DNA of 37,993 nucleotides from positions 1-37,993 of the forward strand of contig JAEWOA010000168.1 in assembly GCA_023461115.1 (NCBI GenBank), read 5' to 3'. Under the pieces are notes generated by a model. It saw nothing but the letters and a program-made list of their open reading frames with translations, did not search any database and was not told the DNA's origin. Position 1 is the first letter of the stretch, and each line of letters begins with the position of its first letter. This document shows positions 17,995-25,740 of this stretch, piece after piece. The position numbers and the translations under genes were made by a program. Source of the stretch: Actinomycetes bacterium. Lineage in GTDB: Bacteria; Actinomycetota; Actinomycetes; Actinomycetales; Cellulomonadaceae.

Positions 17995-18354
17995 TCACGC
18001 CGCGCGCGTGAGCAGATTGTCGAACTGCGTCGCGCGGCAGATGCCGCACTGCGGGTTGTAGTCGCCGGGCTCGTGGACGGCCTCGGGGACGTTGCTGACC
18101 CAGCTGGGGAACAGATGGGCGTGCACATCGGGGTAGAGCACGGCGATCTCGTCCTCGACGTGCGCCATCTGGGTGAAGGCCTCGGCGGCGTCCGGCAGGC
18201 CGTGGCAGTACCGCTCGGTGGAGACGGTGGCGAGCAGGTCGCGCGCCTGCAGGAGCCGGTCCAGGTGACGGCGTCGCCGTCGTCCGGTCAGGGGCACGGC
18301 GTACTCCTCGTCCCGGACGGGCTCGACGAGATCGGGGTGCGGTGTGGTGGTCAT
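17995..18354 (-). CDS. Hypothetical 119-aa protein with CxxC
   Basis: Not recognised. The ATG at 18354 is set by a textbook AGGAGG (18359-18364) 4 nt upstream; a longer in-frame reading to 18660 is Arg/Pro-rich and was discarded. The protein has a basic N-terminal patch (LTGRRRRRHLDRLLQARDLL), a central acidic helix (AEAFTQMAHVEDEIAVLYPD), and a C-terminal NPQCGICRATQFDN with a single CxxC, which alone is not a zinc site unless the protein dimerises or uses nearby His residues. It is transcribed away from the transposase-like operon and converges on the 136-aa gene. No function is proposed. Confidence 0.65.
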   Translation of the reverse strand: MTTTPHPDLVEPVRDEEYAVPLTGRRRRRHLDRLLQARDLLATVSTERYCHGLPDAAEAFTQMAHVEDEIAVLYPDVHAHLFPSWVSNVPEAVHEPGDYNPQCGICRATQFDNLLTRAA

Positions 18355-18823
18355 CAGACCTCCTGGGTTGGGCACGCTCGCCGGCGGTCGCCGGTTTGTC
18401 GTGCGGAGCGCCGGAGCGCTCGACCCATGCCGTTGGCGCCGCACCGGTCGGCACAAGGGCGTGTCGGCGCTGCGGGCAGGTCCGTGTCGTTTCACTTCCT
18501 TCCTCGGAGACCTGCCCGCCCGAGCGCTGGTGCCCGGGCGCGACTGACGGCGAGCGCATGCTCGGGAAGTCGGGGCCCGGGTTCTCACCTCCGTTCTGGG
18601 CCGCCGACCGCGCGGCTTCTGGCCACCGCGGGGTCGTCGTTTCCTCTGTGCAGTTGTCAAGCAGCAGGTGCGCTGTCGCGCTGGTCATGGTCAGGGCGCG
18701 TCGAGTTGCGTCAATCGGCGCACGCCTGCTCGAGATGGCGGTGACATCCAGTCGCCTCGCAGAGGGCGACGAGCCGACGGTGGGCATGTTGCGCGTCGGG
18801 CGGGTCTTCGAACAGTGCCGGCC
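18355..18823. other. Divergent intergenic region upstream of the recombinase/transposase operon
   Basis: A 469-bp stretch between the 119-aa gene (minus) and the 258-aa gene (plus). It contains a GAGCGC-cgga-GCGCTC hairpin (18406-18421) and several GC-rich imperfect inverted repeats but no clear gene. If the three-gene unit downstream is a transposon, its left end should be here; I could not identify terminal repeats by eye. Confidence 0.45.
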
Positions 18824-19600
18824 ATGGACACGACTCACGACGGGAGCGCCGTGGCGCGCGACGCACTCGAGGCACGATGCCGCGACTACGTCCCCAGGTC
18901 GCTGGACCCGACTTTGTGGGCCGGATTGCGCGAAGACGCGATCACCCTGGTACTAGCTGCCGGCCCGCTGCACGAGGGCCGGGCCCGTCTGGACCTGGAG
19001 GCGATCGCCGCGGTCGCGGTTTACCTGTCGCGTACGCGCGAGCTGATCACGCTCGAGAACATTCTCGCGGACGCGTCGTTGGCAGGGTTCGACGCGGCGA
19101 TGGCCGCCAGCGGCGGCGAGGGCAATCGCAGGAACAAGCGGTCACGGCTGCGCCGACTTCAGGCAACGAGCAGGGACCTGCCGTGGCGCCGCGAGCGCCG
19201 CGAGGACGGCCGGCGGCTCGACTCCCTGGTGCCGCCGGAAGCGGCCGAGCAGCTTGGCCGCATCTTGCCAGTCGACGGCGTCGCGGGAGCGAGCGGCGCC
19301 AGCGCGGTCCAGGCGGCCATGGATGATGCGCGCGCTCGCCGACGGGGCGCCGCCGGGCCGGGACTGAGCCCATCGGTCTGGGCGGCGGGGCGACGGCATG
19401 CCGCGGCAGCGGGTGTGCCACTGACCAAGCGGGTCCTCGAGAAGGTCGTGACGTATGAGGTGCTCACCGAGGACGCACCCGCAGCACTGCTCATGGTGCG
19501 GTACGGGCTGACGAGGCGTGACCTCGACCTGGCCCTGGTCCTCGCTGGCCGCTTGCCCGAGCGGCCGTCGGAGACGAGAGCGGCCCTCCTGCGCGGCTGA
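18824..19600 (+). CDS. 258-aa protein, distant paralog of the neighbouring recombinase-fold protein
   Basis: A 258-aa protein whose family I do not recognise by name. The ATG at 18824 is the first that gives a protein-like N-terminus (MDTTHDGSAVARDALEARC). Residues about 60-115 (LDLEAIAAVAVYLSRTRELI, then TLENILADASLAGFDAAM) align without gaps to residues about 80-135 of the next gene product, including the shared T-x-E-x3-L opening and an Arg-rich end. The C-terminal 60 residues (VLTEDAPAALLMVRYGLTRR) also resemble the last helices of that protein. This suggests a shortened tyrosine-recombinase-like or SAM-like DNA-binding protein without catalytic residues. It is the first gene of a three-gene unit, 81 bp before the second. 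Confidence 0.75.
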   Translation: MDTTHDGSAVARDALEARCRDYVPRSLDPTLWAGLREDAITLVLAAGPLHEGRARLDLEAIAAVAVYLSRTRELITLENILADASLAGFDAAMAASGGEGNRRNKRSRLRRLQATSRDLPWRRERREDGRRLDSLVPPEAAEQLGRILPVDGVAGASGASAVQAAMDDARARRRGAAGPGLSPSVWAAGRRHAAAAGVPLTKRVLEKVVTYEVLTEDAPAALLMVRYGLTRRDLDLALVLAGRLPERPSETRAALLRG

Positions 19601-19681
19601 GCGTGCAGGCACTGCCCACACCGACGAGACGAGCACGGTCCCCACCTGCCACCACCCCATCGGCAGGAAGGAACCACTCCC

Positions 19682-20701
19682 ATGTCCACCACGTCCGCCC
19701 CGAGGCGACGGCCCTCCAAGGCCGCGGCGCTGCGTCGTCGAGCCGAGCTCGCCGCACAGACACCCGCGACGCTGCGCCCCGAGCTCGCCGCGATTGTCGC
19801 TCACTTCGACATCACCCGGTACGGCACCAGCACGCAGCCGGTTCGCCCTTTCCTCGCCGAGGCGATCCGGCTCAGCAACCTGACCGGCGAGGAGAGCACA
19901 CGCAAGCACTGCCGCCACCTGACGGCGCTGGCGGTGTTCTCCGACGCGCCGGGCCTGCCGTTGACCGTCGAGGCCGTGCTGACCACGGGCAACATCGACG
20001 ACTACATCCGGCGCGGGATGGCTGGCGAGAGCGGTGACAACCGCCTCGAGCGGCGGCGGCGGCTGCTGTGGCTGGCCAGCGCCGCGAACCCCGGACCGAG
20101 CACTCCGGCCCGGCTCAGCCCGCTGGGGTACACCTCGATCAAGCCGCCGTACACGCCGCGGGAGCGAGCGACGATCATCAGGGCGGCTCGCACCCAGCCC
20201 AACAAGCGCGCGGGTGAGCAGCTGGCCGCGGTCGTCGCGCTCGGCTTCGGCGCTGGAGCCGACTCCGTCGACATGCGTCAGCTGTGGATCCGCGACCTCA
20301 CCGGCGACGAGCGGGCCGGGATGCTCGTCGAGTTCCACGGGACCCGGCCGCGCATCGTGCCAGTGCGCCGCGTCACCGAGGACCTGCTGCGCTCCACAAT
20401 GCAGCACCGTTCGCCCGACGAGCTGGTGATCGGCAGCGACGTCGACCGCAAGAACACGGTCGCGGCGGTGCTCGACAGCGCCGCCCTGTACAACGTGCCG
20501 CACATCGATCCTCCCCGGATGCGCGCGACCTGGCTCGCCGACCTGATGACCGACTCGATCCCCGTCGCCGTGATCCTGAAGGCCGCCGGGCTGAAGTCAG
20601 CCCGGACACTCGTCGACGTCCTGCCGCACCTCGGGCCGTGGTGGGACCTCAAGGACCTGCCCGCCGGATCCGTCGAACTCCTGCGCGGGGTGGCCCGATG
20701 A
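19682..20701 (+). CDS. Catalytically degenerate tyrosine-recombinase-like protein
   Basis: A 339-aa protein with the layout of a tyrosine recombinase: a helical core-binding domain (residues about 40-140) and a C-terminal catalytic-type domain. The C-terminus shows RMRATWLADLMTDSIPVAV and ILKAAGLKSARTLVDVLPHL, matching the usual 'HxLRHT-A-xLL-G-LL-GHSS-TT-Y' series in spacing. Only the second Arg (R281) is kept: the first Arg region reads GAGADSVDM, the HxxR His is Pro, the GH His is Leu, and the nucleophilic Tyr position is Val. It should therefore bind DNA rather than recombine it. AGGAAGGAACC lies upstream of the ATG. It overlaps the next gene by 4 bp (ATGA), implying a joint function with the DDE protein. 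Confidence 0.8.
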   Translation: MSTTSAPRRRPSKAAALRRRAELAAQTPATLRPELAAIVAHFDITRYGTSTQPVRPFLAEAIRLSNLTGEESTRKHCRHLTALAVFSDAPGLPLTVEAVLTTGNIDDYIRRGMAGESGDNRLERRRRLLWLASAANPGPSTPARLSPLGYTSIKPPYTPRERATIIRAARTQPNKRAGEQLAAVVALGFGAGADSVDMRQLWIRDLTGDERAGMLVEFHGTRPRIVPVRRVTEDLLRSTMQHRSPDELVIGSDVDRKNTVAAVLDSAALYNVPHIDPPRMRATWLADLMTDSIPVAVILKAAGLKSARTLVDVLPHLGPWWDLKDLPAGSVELLRGVAR

Positions 20702-22608
20702 GCGCCAACCTGCACCTGGTCCCCGACACGCTCGACGCGGTGTCGGGCGGGGCGACCCGGACGATGACCAAGCTCAGCACCAAGCGACTGCGCCCGGAGA
20801 CGATCGCCCGCACCGTGTGGGTCATCGACACCAGCGGCGTCGTGGATCTGTTGGTCCCGCCGCGGGTCAAGGGCGCCCGAGGGCGCAAGGGCATGCTGCG
20901 GGAGAACACGCGCCTGTTCCTGATCGGCCTGAGCCTGTGCACGCGCCTGGGCTACGAGACCACCGTCAAGGGCGTCTTCGAGGTACTGACCGAAGCCCTC
21001 GACCGCGACACCCAGTGGGAGCTGGGCGTCCTGCGCCCGTGCGTCACCAAGGCCCGCACCTCCCACCCGAAAGGCGCCGTTCCCGGAGTGATGACACCCG
21101 CGCTGGTGGCCAACGGCAAGCAGCGCAAGCGGGTGTTCCCCACCGGCGTCGAGGAGATCGGCTACGACGACCTGCACAACGCCACCCGAACCTTGCGCCA
21201 GCGATGGGACTACGGGCACGGGTCCGCGCCCGACCTCGATCCGGCGGAACGCGCCCGGCGCGCCACCGCGATCGCCGATGTCGCGCAGGCCCTCATCGAC
21301 GCCACCACGATCGACCGCTCTGGCGGCACCTTCGCGATCGACGGGACCGGGCAGTGGGCATGGGAACGTGGCTCCGCACGCGCCAAGCACGGCCTGCAGA
21401 CCGCCGCCACCGGCAAGTCCGGCGAGCAGATCGACGACATGATCGTCGCCGACATTGCCGTCGATGAAGCCGACGGCACTACCGCCCCCGCCGACCAGGC
21501 GACCCGCTTCCCCAACCGCCAGCAAGTCTCGATGAGCGACGCTGCGTGGGGGTACAAGACAGGCAAGGACGGCCGCAAGGAGGTCGGCTACGGCTTCCAC
21601 CAGCACACCATCGTGCGTGTCCCCGACCCCGGTGCTCGCGGCACCGAGCCGCTGCTCGTCGACGGTTTCGTCCTCGTGCCCGCCAACGCCGACGTCGTCG
21701 ACGTCTCTCTCGACCTCATCGACCGCATCCGCGTCCGCCACCCGTTCACCTTGTTGCTCGGCGACCTGCTCTACAGCAGCCTGCGGGCCGAGCGCTGGGC
21801 CTACCCCCTCGCCCAGCGAGGCGTCGAGCAGGCCCCGCGACTGCGCACCGACCAGCACAAGGTCGTCGACATCCAGGGCGCCCAGATGCAGCACGCCTGG
21901 CTGCACTGCCCCGCCGCCCCGATGGACCAGCGCCCGCTCCCGGAGGACAACGCCGACGAGCAGCGCTGGGAGAAGATCCATGACAGGGCCGAGGAGTTCA
22001 AGAGTCACTGGGCGTTCGACCGCAAGGAGTCCGGCCTGGGCACCAGCCTCACCTCCAAGTGGATCTGCCCCGCCCGCGCCGGCCGCGTGGGCTGCTACGC
22101 CCGACCGGAGACAGTGCAACCCGCCATCGAGCTCAGCTACCCGCTGATCACGCCCCCGGCCGACTGGAAGGACCGGCCCTGCTGTATCCGCAAGACGATC
22201 GACTTCACGCCGGACCTGACTAGCCCCCACCACCAGCGCAAGATCGCCCAGCGCGAGTACGTCGCCACCCGCCGCTGGAAGCAGAAGACGAACCTGCGCA
22301 CCCTGGTGGAGGGCGCATTCGGCATCCTGAAGAACCCGTCGCGTCAGCGACTGCGCCGCGGACAGAACCGCCTGCCCGGCCTCGCCATGGCATCGATCGT
22401 CGCCGCAGTGAAGATCTCGGTGTTCAACGAGGAGCAGCTACGCATGTGGCACGACGAGACCGGCCGCGGACCGGCCGACCACCCGCTGCTCCAGCTCGAC
22501 AACCCCGACTGGGGCTTCCGCAACCTCACGCAGGAAGAGGCCGAAGCCATCGACCGACTCCACCTGGAGGGAACCCTGGACACCGAGCAGGACGAAGACG
22601 CCGCATGA
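20698..22608 (+). CDS. DDE transposase-like protein
   Basis: A 636-aa protein with an RNase H-fold transposase signature. The likely triad is D215 (FAIDGTGQW), D356 (LLLGDLLYSS) and E538 (RTLVEGAFGILKN); the last two resemble the 'GD..Y' and 'E..FG.LK' motifs of IS4/IS5/IS1182-type enzymes. Between D356 and E538 an insertion carries CPARAGRVGC and a CC pair, as in actinobacterial DDE transposases with a zinc-knuckle. The N-terminal 200 residues are helical and basic. The frame is intact. The ATG overlaps the previous stop by 4 bp, tying it to the degenerate recombinase. No terminal inverted repeats were found by eye, so its status as a mobile element is inferred from the domain. Confidence 0.8.
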   Translation: MSANLHLVPDTLDAVSGGATRTMTKLSTKRLRPETIARTVWVIDTSGVVDLLVPPRVKGARGRKGMLRENTRLFLIGLSLCTRLGYETTVKGVFEVLTEALDRDTQWELGVLRPCVTKARTSHPKGAVPGVMTPALVANGKQRKRVFPTGVEEIGYDDLHNATRTLRQRWDYGHGSAPDLDPAERARRATAIADVAQALIDATTIDRSGGTFAIDGTGQWAWERGSARAKHGLQTAATGKSGEQIDDMIVADIAVDEADGTTAPADQATRFPNRQQVSMSDAAWGYKTGKDGRKEVGYGFHQHTIVRVPDPGARGTEPLLVDGFVLVPANADVVDVSLDLIDRIRVRHPFTLLLGDLLYSSLRAERWAYPLAQRGVEQAPRLRTDQHKVVDIQGAQMQHAWLHCPAAPMDQRPLPEDNADEQRWEKIHDRAEEFKSHWAFDRKESGLGTSLTSKWICPARAGRVGCYARPETVQPAIELSYPLITPPADWKDRPCCIRKTIDFTPDLTSPHHQRKIAQREYVATRRWKQKTNLRTLVEGAFGILKNPSRQRLRRGQNRLPGLAMASIVAAVKISVFNEEQLRMWHDETGRGPADHPLLQLDNPDWGFRNLTQEEAEAIDRLHLEGTLDTEQDEDAA

Positions 22609-22625
22609 GACGGCGACAAACAGTG

Positions 22626-22653
22626 GGGGCGGGGAGCATCAGCTCCCCGCCCC
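22626..22653. terminator. Strong bidirectional terminator
   Basis: GGGGCGGGGAGC (22626-22637) and GCTCCCCGCCCC (22642-22653) form a perfect 12-bp stem with an ATCA loop. It separates the convergent ends of the DDE gene (plus) and the 164-aa membrane protein gene (minus). Confidence 0.85.
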
Positions 22654-22660
22654 TACGCGC

Positions 22661-23155
22661 CTATCTGAGGTCCGCCGGAGGACCTTCCTGCATCGACTCA
22701 CGATCCGGATCGCGGCGCAGCTCGCCTCGGGCGCTACGCGCCCACTCCTGGCCCGACGCGTCACGGAACGAGATCCACACGACATCGCTGGTCGTGGCGT
22801 TCGAGGGCGCGCCGAAGCCCCCACCAGGCATGATCGCCTCTGCCCACGCGTCCTCGTCGAGCGAGTTGCGGCCGGAGCTCGAACCGTACGCGTGAAGCGC
22901 AACATCGAAGACGGGCAACTCCGACGAGTTCAGCATGCGAACCCCATCGCGGTCGTCGGGGTGAACGCTCGAGACCTTCCAGACGAACACCTGCCGGGCC
23001 TGGTGTTCTGCGATCGCGACGCGGTCGGCATCCTCCCGTGCACGGAGCTTGGCCTCCGCGCGCAAGCGGTCGCGCCGTTCCACGAACCAGAGCACCCCTG
23101 GCACCGCTGCCGCAGCGAGCGTCCCGATGGCGGTCAACCACTCCAACATGAGCAT
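22661..23155 (-). CDS. Hypothetical membrane-anchored 164-aa protein
   Basis: A 164-aa protein with one N-terminal membrane helix (LEWLTAIGTLAAAAVPGVLWF, residues about 3-23), followed by a charged helix (RRDRLRAEAKLRAREDADRV) and a soluble beta-rich domain (VFVWKVSSVHPDDRDGVRML, then LPVFDVALHAYG). This is a common layout for small actinobacterial proteins of unknown role. The start at 23155 is preferred to 23173 because GGAAGG lies 5 nt upstream. It is transcribed in the same direction as ssrA and is the first gene beyond its 3' end, so if the island is inserted at ssrA this gene is its terminal gene. Confidence 0.7.
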   Translation of the reverse strand: MLMLEWLTAIGTLAAAAVPGVLWFVERRDRLRAEAKLRAREDADRVAIAEHQARQVFVWKVSSVHPDDRDGVRMLNSSELPVFDVALHAYGSSSGRNSLDEDAWAEAIMPGGGFGAPSNATTSDVVWISFRDASGQEWARSARGELRRDPDRESMQEGPPADLR

Positions 23156-23223
23156 CCGAGCCTTCCACTGCACGTGACATCAACGACCCACTGGGTACCA
23201 GGAGCGGAGCTCGCAGAGACGCC

Positions 23224-23258
23224 AGCGAGGCCCGTCCCTACCCGGGACGGGCCTCGCT
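23224..23258. terminator. 15-bp hairpin downstream of ssrA
   Basis: AGCGAGGCCCGTCCC (23224-23238) and GGGACGGGCCTCGCT (23244-23258) form a perfect 15-bp stem with a 5-nt loop, 41 bp beyond the tmRNA 3' end on the minus strand. It is the probable ssrA terminator. Confidence 0.75.
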
Positions 23259-23262
23259 GCAT

Positions 23263-23299
23263 TCTACGAAGATCTTCGCGTCAATCTACGAAGACCTCG
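23263..23299. repeat. Two direct repeats TCTACGAAGAyCT at the ssrA 3' end
   Basis: TCTACGAAGATCTT (23263-23276) and TCTACGAAGACCTC (23285-23298) match at 12 of 14 positions with a 22-bp period. The second copy ends 1 bp before the encoded CCA of ssrA. The tmRNA-strand transcript can fold AGGUCUUCG with CGAAGAUCU (one G-U), so the repeats may be a processing hairpin; they are also placed as integrase-binding repeats would be. Confidence 0.5.
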
Positions 23300-23669
23300 T
23301 GGTGGAGGTGGCGGGAATCGAACCCGCGTCCGATGACGTGGAACCAGGGATTCTCCGGGTGCAGTCTGCTAGCGATTTTCTCAGCCCCCGCGAATCACGC
23401 AGACAAGTTCGCGGACGGGCTCAGTCAGCTAGAAGTCCCGATCCTCACACTGACGATGAGGATCAGCAGTGGCTCTCTAGATGACGCCAGTGACTAAGCC
23501 GAGAGCATGCTTAGGCTGACGGACTTCGAGGCTCGCTCAGGCGGCGAGGGCGAAGTCGGTGCGGTTGGAATTGGCACCTATGAGTTTGCACGGATCGTTA
23601 GCGAGATAACCGTGCGTCCTCGACCCGCTTCTCCTGGATCGACGATCACCGTCGAAACCGATCACCCCC
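23300..23669 (-). ncRNA. ssrA: Transfer-messenger RNA (tmRNA)
   Basis: A one-piece tmRNA of about 370 nt. The 5' end GGGGGUG (23669-23663) pairs with CACCUCC (23310-23304) as a 7-bp acceptor stem with one G-U, followed by discriminator A and encoded CCA (23302-23300). The 5' region has the conserved GAUCGGUUUCGACGG and the 3' region a T-arm with GGGUUCGAUUCCCGCC. The resume codon is GCC at 23575 and the tag reads ANSNRTDFALAA, ending at UGA 23537. The tag ends in the degradation signal ALAA, recognised by ClpXP-type proteases. SmpB, its protein partner, is encoded 5.7 kb to the right. The sequence right of it is core and the sequence left of it accessory. Confidence 0.96.
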
Positions 23670-23767
23670 ATGTTCAGTTGTCAACCAGCCCGCCGTGGCG
23701 GACCGCGGCCAGCCTACCTGCTCAACCGGGCCACCACGGAGCGATATTCCAGACGACGCCCAGCGGC

Positions 23768-24529
23768 TCAGGCGTGGGGAGCGCACACACCACCGCCGAG
23801 CAGCGCCAGCCCGTACAGGTCGCCGTTCTGGAAGGTCCGGACGGCGGAGACCACGGGGTCCATGAGCTGCGTGCTGTCGTCGACGTGCGCGAGGCCAAGC
23901 ACGTGCCCCCACTCGTGCCGCAGCACTGCGACGTACGCCGGCTCGCGGGACATGGACGGCTCCTGCAGGAGTGAGGTGTCGAGCGTCAGATGACCGGTGA
24001 CCAGTACCTTCTCCCCTGCAGGGCCGCCTTCGGTGTAGGCGGAGACTCCGAGGCCGGTGACTGGCCCGGCGAGCGCCGGGACCTGCTCGGCGGACGCGAA
24101 CTCGATCAGGACGGGCGCCCAGCGGTCGCCGTAGAGCGCGGGCTGCACGGACGCACGCCCGGTGGCGGCGGTCTCGGAGGTCAGGCCGTCGAAGACGATC
24201 GTCAGGCCGGTCGCGGCGGCGACCTCGTCGGCGACCTTGCGCGTGTCGGCGAGCAGGCGCGCCGGGCCGCCGGCGGGGTTGACGACGTAGTGCACGGGAC
24301 GGCAAGGCGACCACGCGACCGGGCGGCCGTCGTCGGAGGTGTACTCGAAGCCGAACCGCGAGACGCCATCCCAGGCGACCACGGGCGGCGATCCGAGGGG
24401 CGCGCCGGCCTCCTCGTGGCCGATCCCCGACCACGGGGTTGGCCTCGCGGGCACGGAGCCGGAGAGCAGCGCTCCGCCCAGCGCCAGCACAACCGCCGCG
24501 CCGACCACTCGCGGAGTGCGCCAGATCAC
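23768..24529 (-). CDS. Secreted matrixin-type zinc metalloprotease
   Basis: A 253-aa putative exported zinc peptidase. Residues 9-30 (VVGAAVVLALGGALLSGSVPA) form a signal peptide or anchor. The catalytic motif HEWGHVLGLAH (HExxHxxGxxH, residues about 205-215) is followed by D and a Met-turn (STQLMDP), the metzincin/matrixin signature. Upstream, RPVHYVVNPAGGP and ATGLTIVFDGLTS fit the N-terminal strand order of this fold. Codon 1 is GTG at 24529 with AGGGG very close upstream, so the exact start is uncertain. It is divergent from the DNA ligase gene (104-bp gap) and lies upstream of ssrA on the same strand. The substrate is unknown. Confidence 0.85.
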   Translation of the reverse strand: MIWRTPRVVGAAVVLALGGALLSGSVPARPTPWSGIGHEEAGAPLGSPPVVAWDGVSRFGFEYTSDDGRPVAWSPCRPVHYVVNPAGGPARLLADTRKVADEVAAATGLTIVFDGLTSETAATGRASVQPALYGDRWAPVLIEFASAEQVPALAGPVTGLGVSAYTEGGPAGEKVLVTGHLTLDTSLLQEPSMSREPAYVAVLRHEWGHVLGLAHVDDSTQLMDPVVSAVRTFQNGDLYGLALLGGGVCAPHA

Positions 24530-24633
24530 ACCCCTCGATCGGCACGATCCGGCGTCGACATGAGCCCTCGGCCACCGGCGGCTTGCGGCCCGACGCCAGG
24601 CCCGTGTGGGTGGCCGGGTGCAGGATGTGCGGC

Positions 24634-25689
24634 ATGCGCCTGCCCGTGATGCCGCCCGTCGCGCCCATGCTCGCGAAGTCGGTCCCGACGATCCCCGACG
24701 TCGGACATGTCGAGCCCAAGTGGGACGGTTTCCGCACGATCGTGTTCCGCGACGGCGACGACGTGGAGCTCGGCAGCCGCAACGAGAAGCCCATGACGAG
24801 GTACTTCCCCGAGCTCGTCGAGGCGATCAAGGCCAACACCCCCGAGCGCTGCGTCATCGACGGCGAGATCGTCATCGTCACTGGCGACAGCCTCGACTTC
24901 GACGCCCTGACCAACCGGATCCACCCGGCGGCCTCGCGCGTCAAGCTCCTCGCGGAGCAGACGCCCGCGAGCTTCGTCGGCTTCGACCTGCTGGCGCTCG
25001 ACGACGACCTGATGGCCACACCGTTCCGCGACCGCCGCTCCCGGCTCGTCGACGCGCTGGGCGGCGCGTCGGCGCCCATCCACCTCACTCCCGCGACCAG
25101 CGACCTCGACGAGGCCCAACGTTGGTTCACACAGTTCGAGGGCGCCGGGCTCGACGGTGTCGTCGCCAAGCCGTTGGAGGGCGCGTACCTGCCGGACAAG
25201 CGGACGATGTTCAAGGTCAAGCACGAGCGGACCGCCGACTGTGTCGTCGCGGGGTATCGCTGGCACAAGTCCGGCGGGATCGTCGGGTCGCTGCTGCTCG
25301 GGTTGTTCACCGACGACGGCCGCCTGCAGCACGTCGGTGTGGTCGCGAGCTTCCCGATGGCGCGGCGCGCGGCGCTCGTCGAGGAGCTCGCTCCGCTGAC
25401 GAGCGGGACCGAGGACCACCCGTGGGCGCGGTGGGCCGACGAGCAGGCGCATGCGGGCAACCGGCTTCCGGGCGCGGTCTCCCGGTGGAACGCGACGAAG
25501 GACCTGAGCTTCGTGCCGCTGCGGCCCGAGCTCGTGGTGGAGGTCGCGTACGACCACATGGAGGGCGATCGGTTCCGTCACACCACGCAGTTCCGGCGAT
25601 GGCGGCTGGATCGCGATCCAGCGTCGTGCACGTACGCGCAACTCGAGACGCCGGTGCGGTTCGACTTGGCGGACATCCTCGGGATCTAG
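24634..25689 (+). CDS. ligC: ATP-dependent DNA ligase, LigC type
   Basis: A 351-aa ATP-dependent DNA ligase close to mycobacterial LigC. The catalytic lysine is K29 in EPKWDGFR. Further nucleotidyltransferase motifs are visible: ELGSRNEKPMTRYFPEL (motif III-type), CVIDGEIVI (motif IIIa/IV), GLDGVVAKPL (motif IV) and TMFKVKHERTADCVV (motif V). A C-terminal OB-fold follows from about residue 215 (GSLLLGLFTDDGRLQHVGVV). The start ATG at 24634 gives the family N-terminus MRLPVMPPVAPMLAKS; an in-frame ATG 9 nt upstream is an alternative. LigC-type enzymes act in back-up repair such as base excision repair with Ku/LigD-independent roles. No prim-pol partner is adjacent. Confidence 0.92.
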   Translation: MRLPVMPPVAPMLAKSVPTIPDVGHVEPKWDGFRTIVFRDGDDVELGSRNEKPMTRYFPELVEAIKANTPERCVIDGEIVIVTGDSLDFDALTNRIHPAASRVKLLAEQTPASFVGFDLLALDDDLMATPFRDRRSRLVDALGGASAPIHLTPATSDLDEAQRWFTQFEGAGLDGVVAKPLEGAYLPDKRTMFKVKHERTADCVVAGYRWHKSGGIVGSLLLGLFTDDGRLQHVGVVASFPMARRAALVEELAPLTSGTEDHPWARWADEQAHAGNRLPGAVSRWNATKDLSFVPLRPELVVEVAYDHMEGDRFRHTTQFRRWRLDRDPASCTYAQLETPVRFDLADILGI

Positions 25690-25712
25690 CGTCATTGATG
25701 CTGGTCAGGGGG

Positions 25713-25740
25713 TTGACTCGGCGTCCGATTCGCGTAGAAT
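25713..25740 (+). promoter_or_regulatory. Promoter of the DUF222/HNH gene
   Basis: TTGACT (25713-25718) and TAGAAT (25735-25740) are separated by 16 nt, close to consensus. The expected start of transcription is at 25747-25748, on or one base before the ATG, so the mRNA is probably leaderless. Confidence 0.75.

Larger units (their letters stand above)
18824..22608 (+). mobile_element. Putative three-gene transposon-like unit (ends not defined)
   Basis: The three genes are co-directional with one 81-bp gap and one 4-bp overlap and end at a strong terminator. A DDE transposase-like protein with two catalytically dead recombinase-fold partners suggests a multi-protein transposition module. The coordinates are those of the genes; terminal repeats and target duplication were not recognised. 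Confidence 0.5.

Noticed and set aside
17995..18660. Longer form (221 aa) of the 119-aa gene
   Set aside because: The extension is Arg/Pro-rich and a perfect AGGAGG precedes the internal ATG at 18354.
20278..22233. A 651-aa minus-strand frame across the recombinase-like and DDE genes
   Set aside because: It is antisense to two proteins with coherent domains and has no motif of its own.
18394..22621. GTTTGTCG at 18394-18401 and its complement at 22614-22621 as terminal inverted repeats of the three-gene unit
   Set aside because: Only 8 bp match, flanks do not extend it, and the right copy is just 5 bp after the DDE stop. Matches of this length are expected by chance.
23300..23390. A separate tRNA gene near 23300-23390
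   Set aside because: The T-arm and CCA belong to the tRNA-like domain of ssrA: the 5' acceptor half is at 23663-23669, and there is no anticodon arm.
18648..23689. 16 of 18 matching bases between 18648-18665 and 23672-23689 (around CAGTTGTCAA) as a duplicated attachment site
   Set aside because: Matches at this level are expected by chance in a 38-kb window, and the second copy lies upstream of the ssrA 5' end, not at its 3' end where integration occurs.
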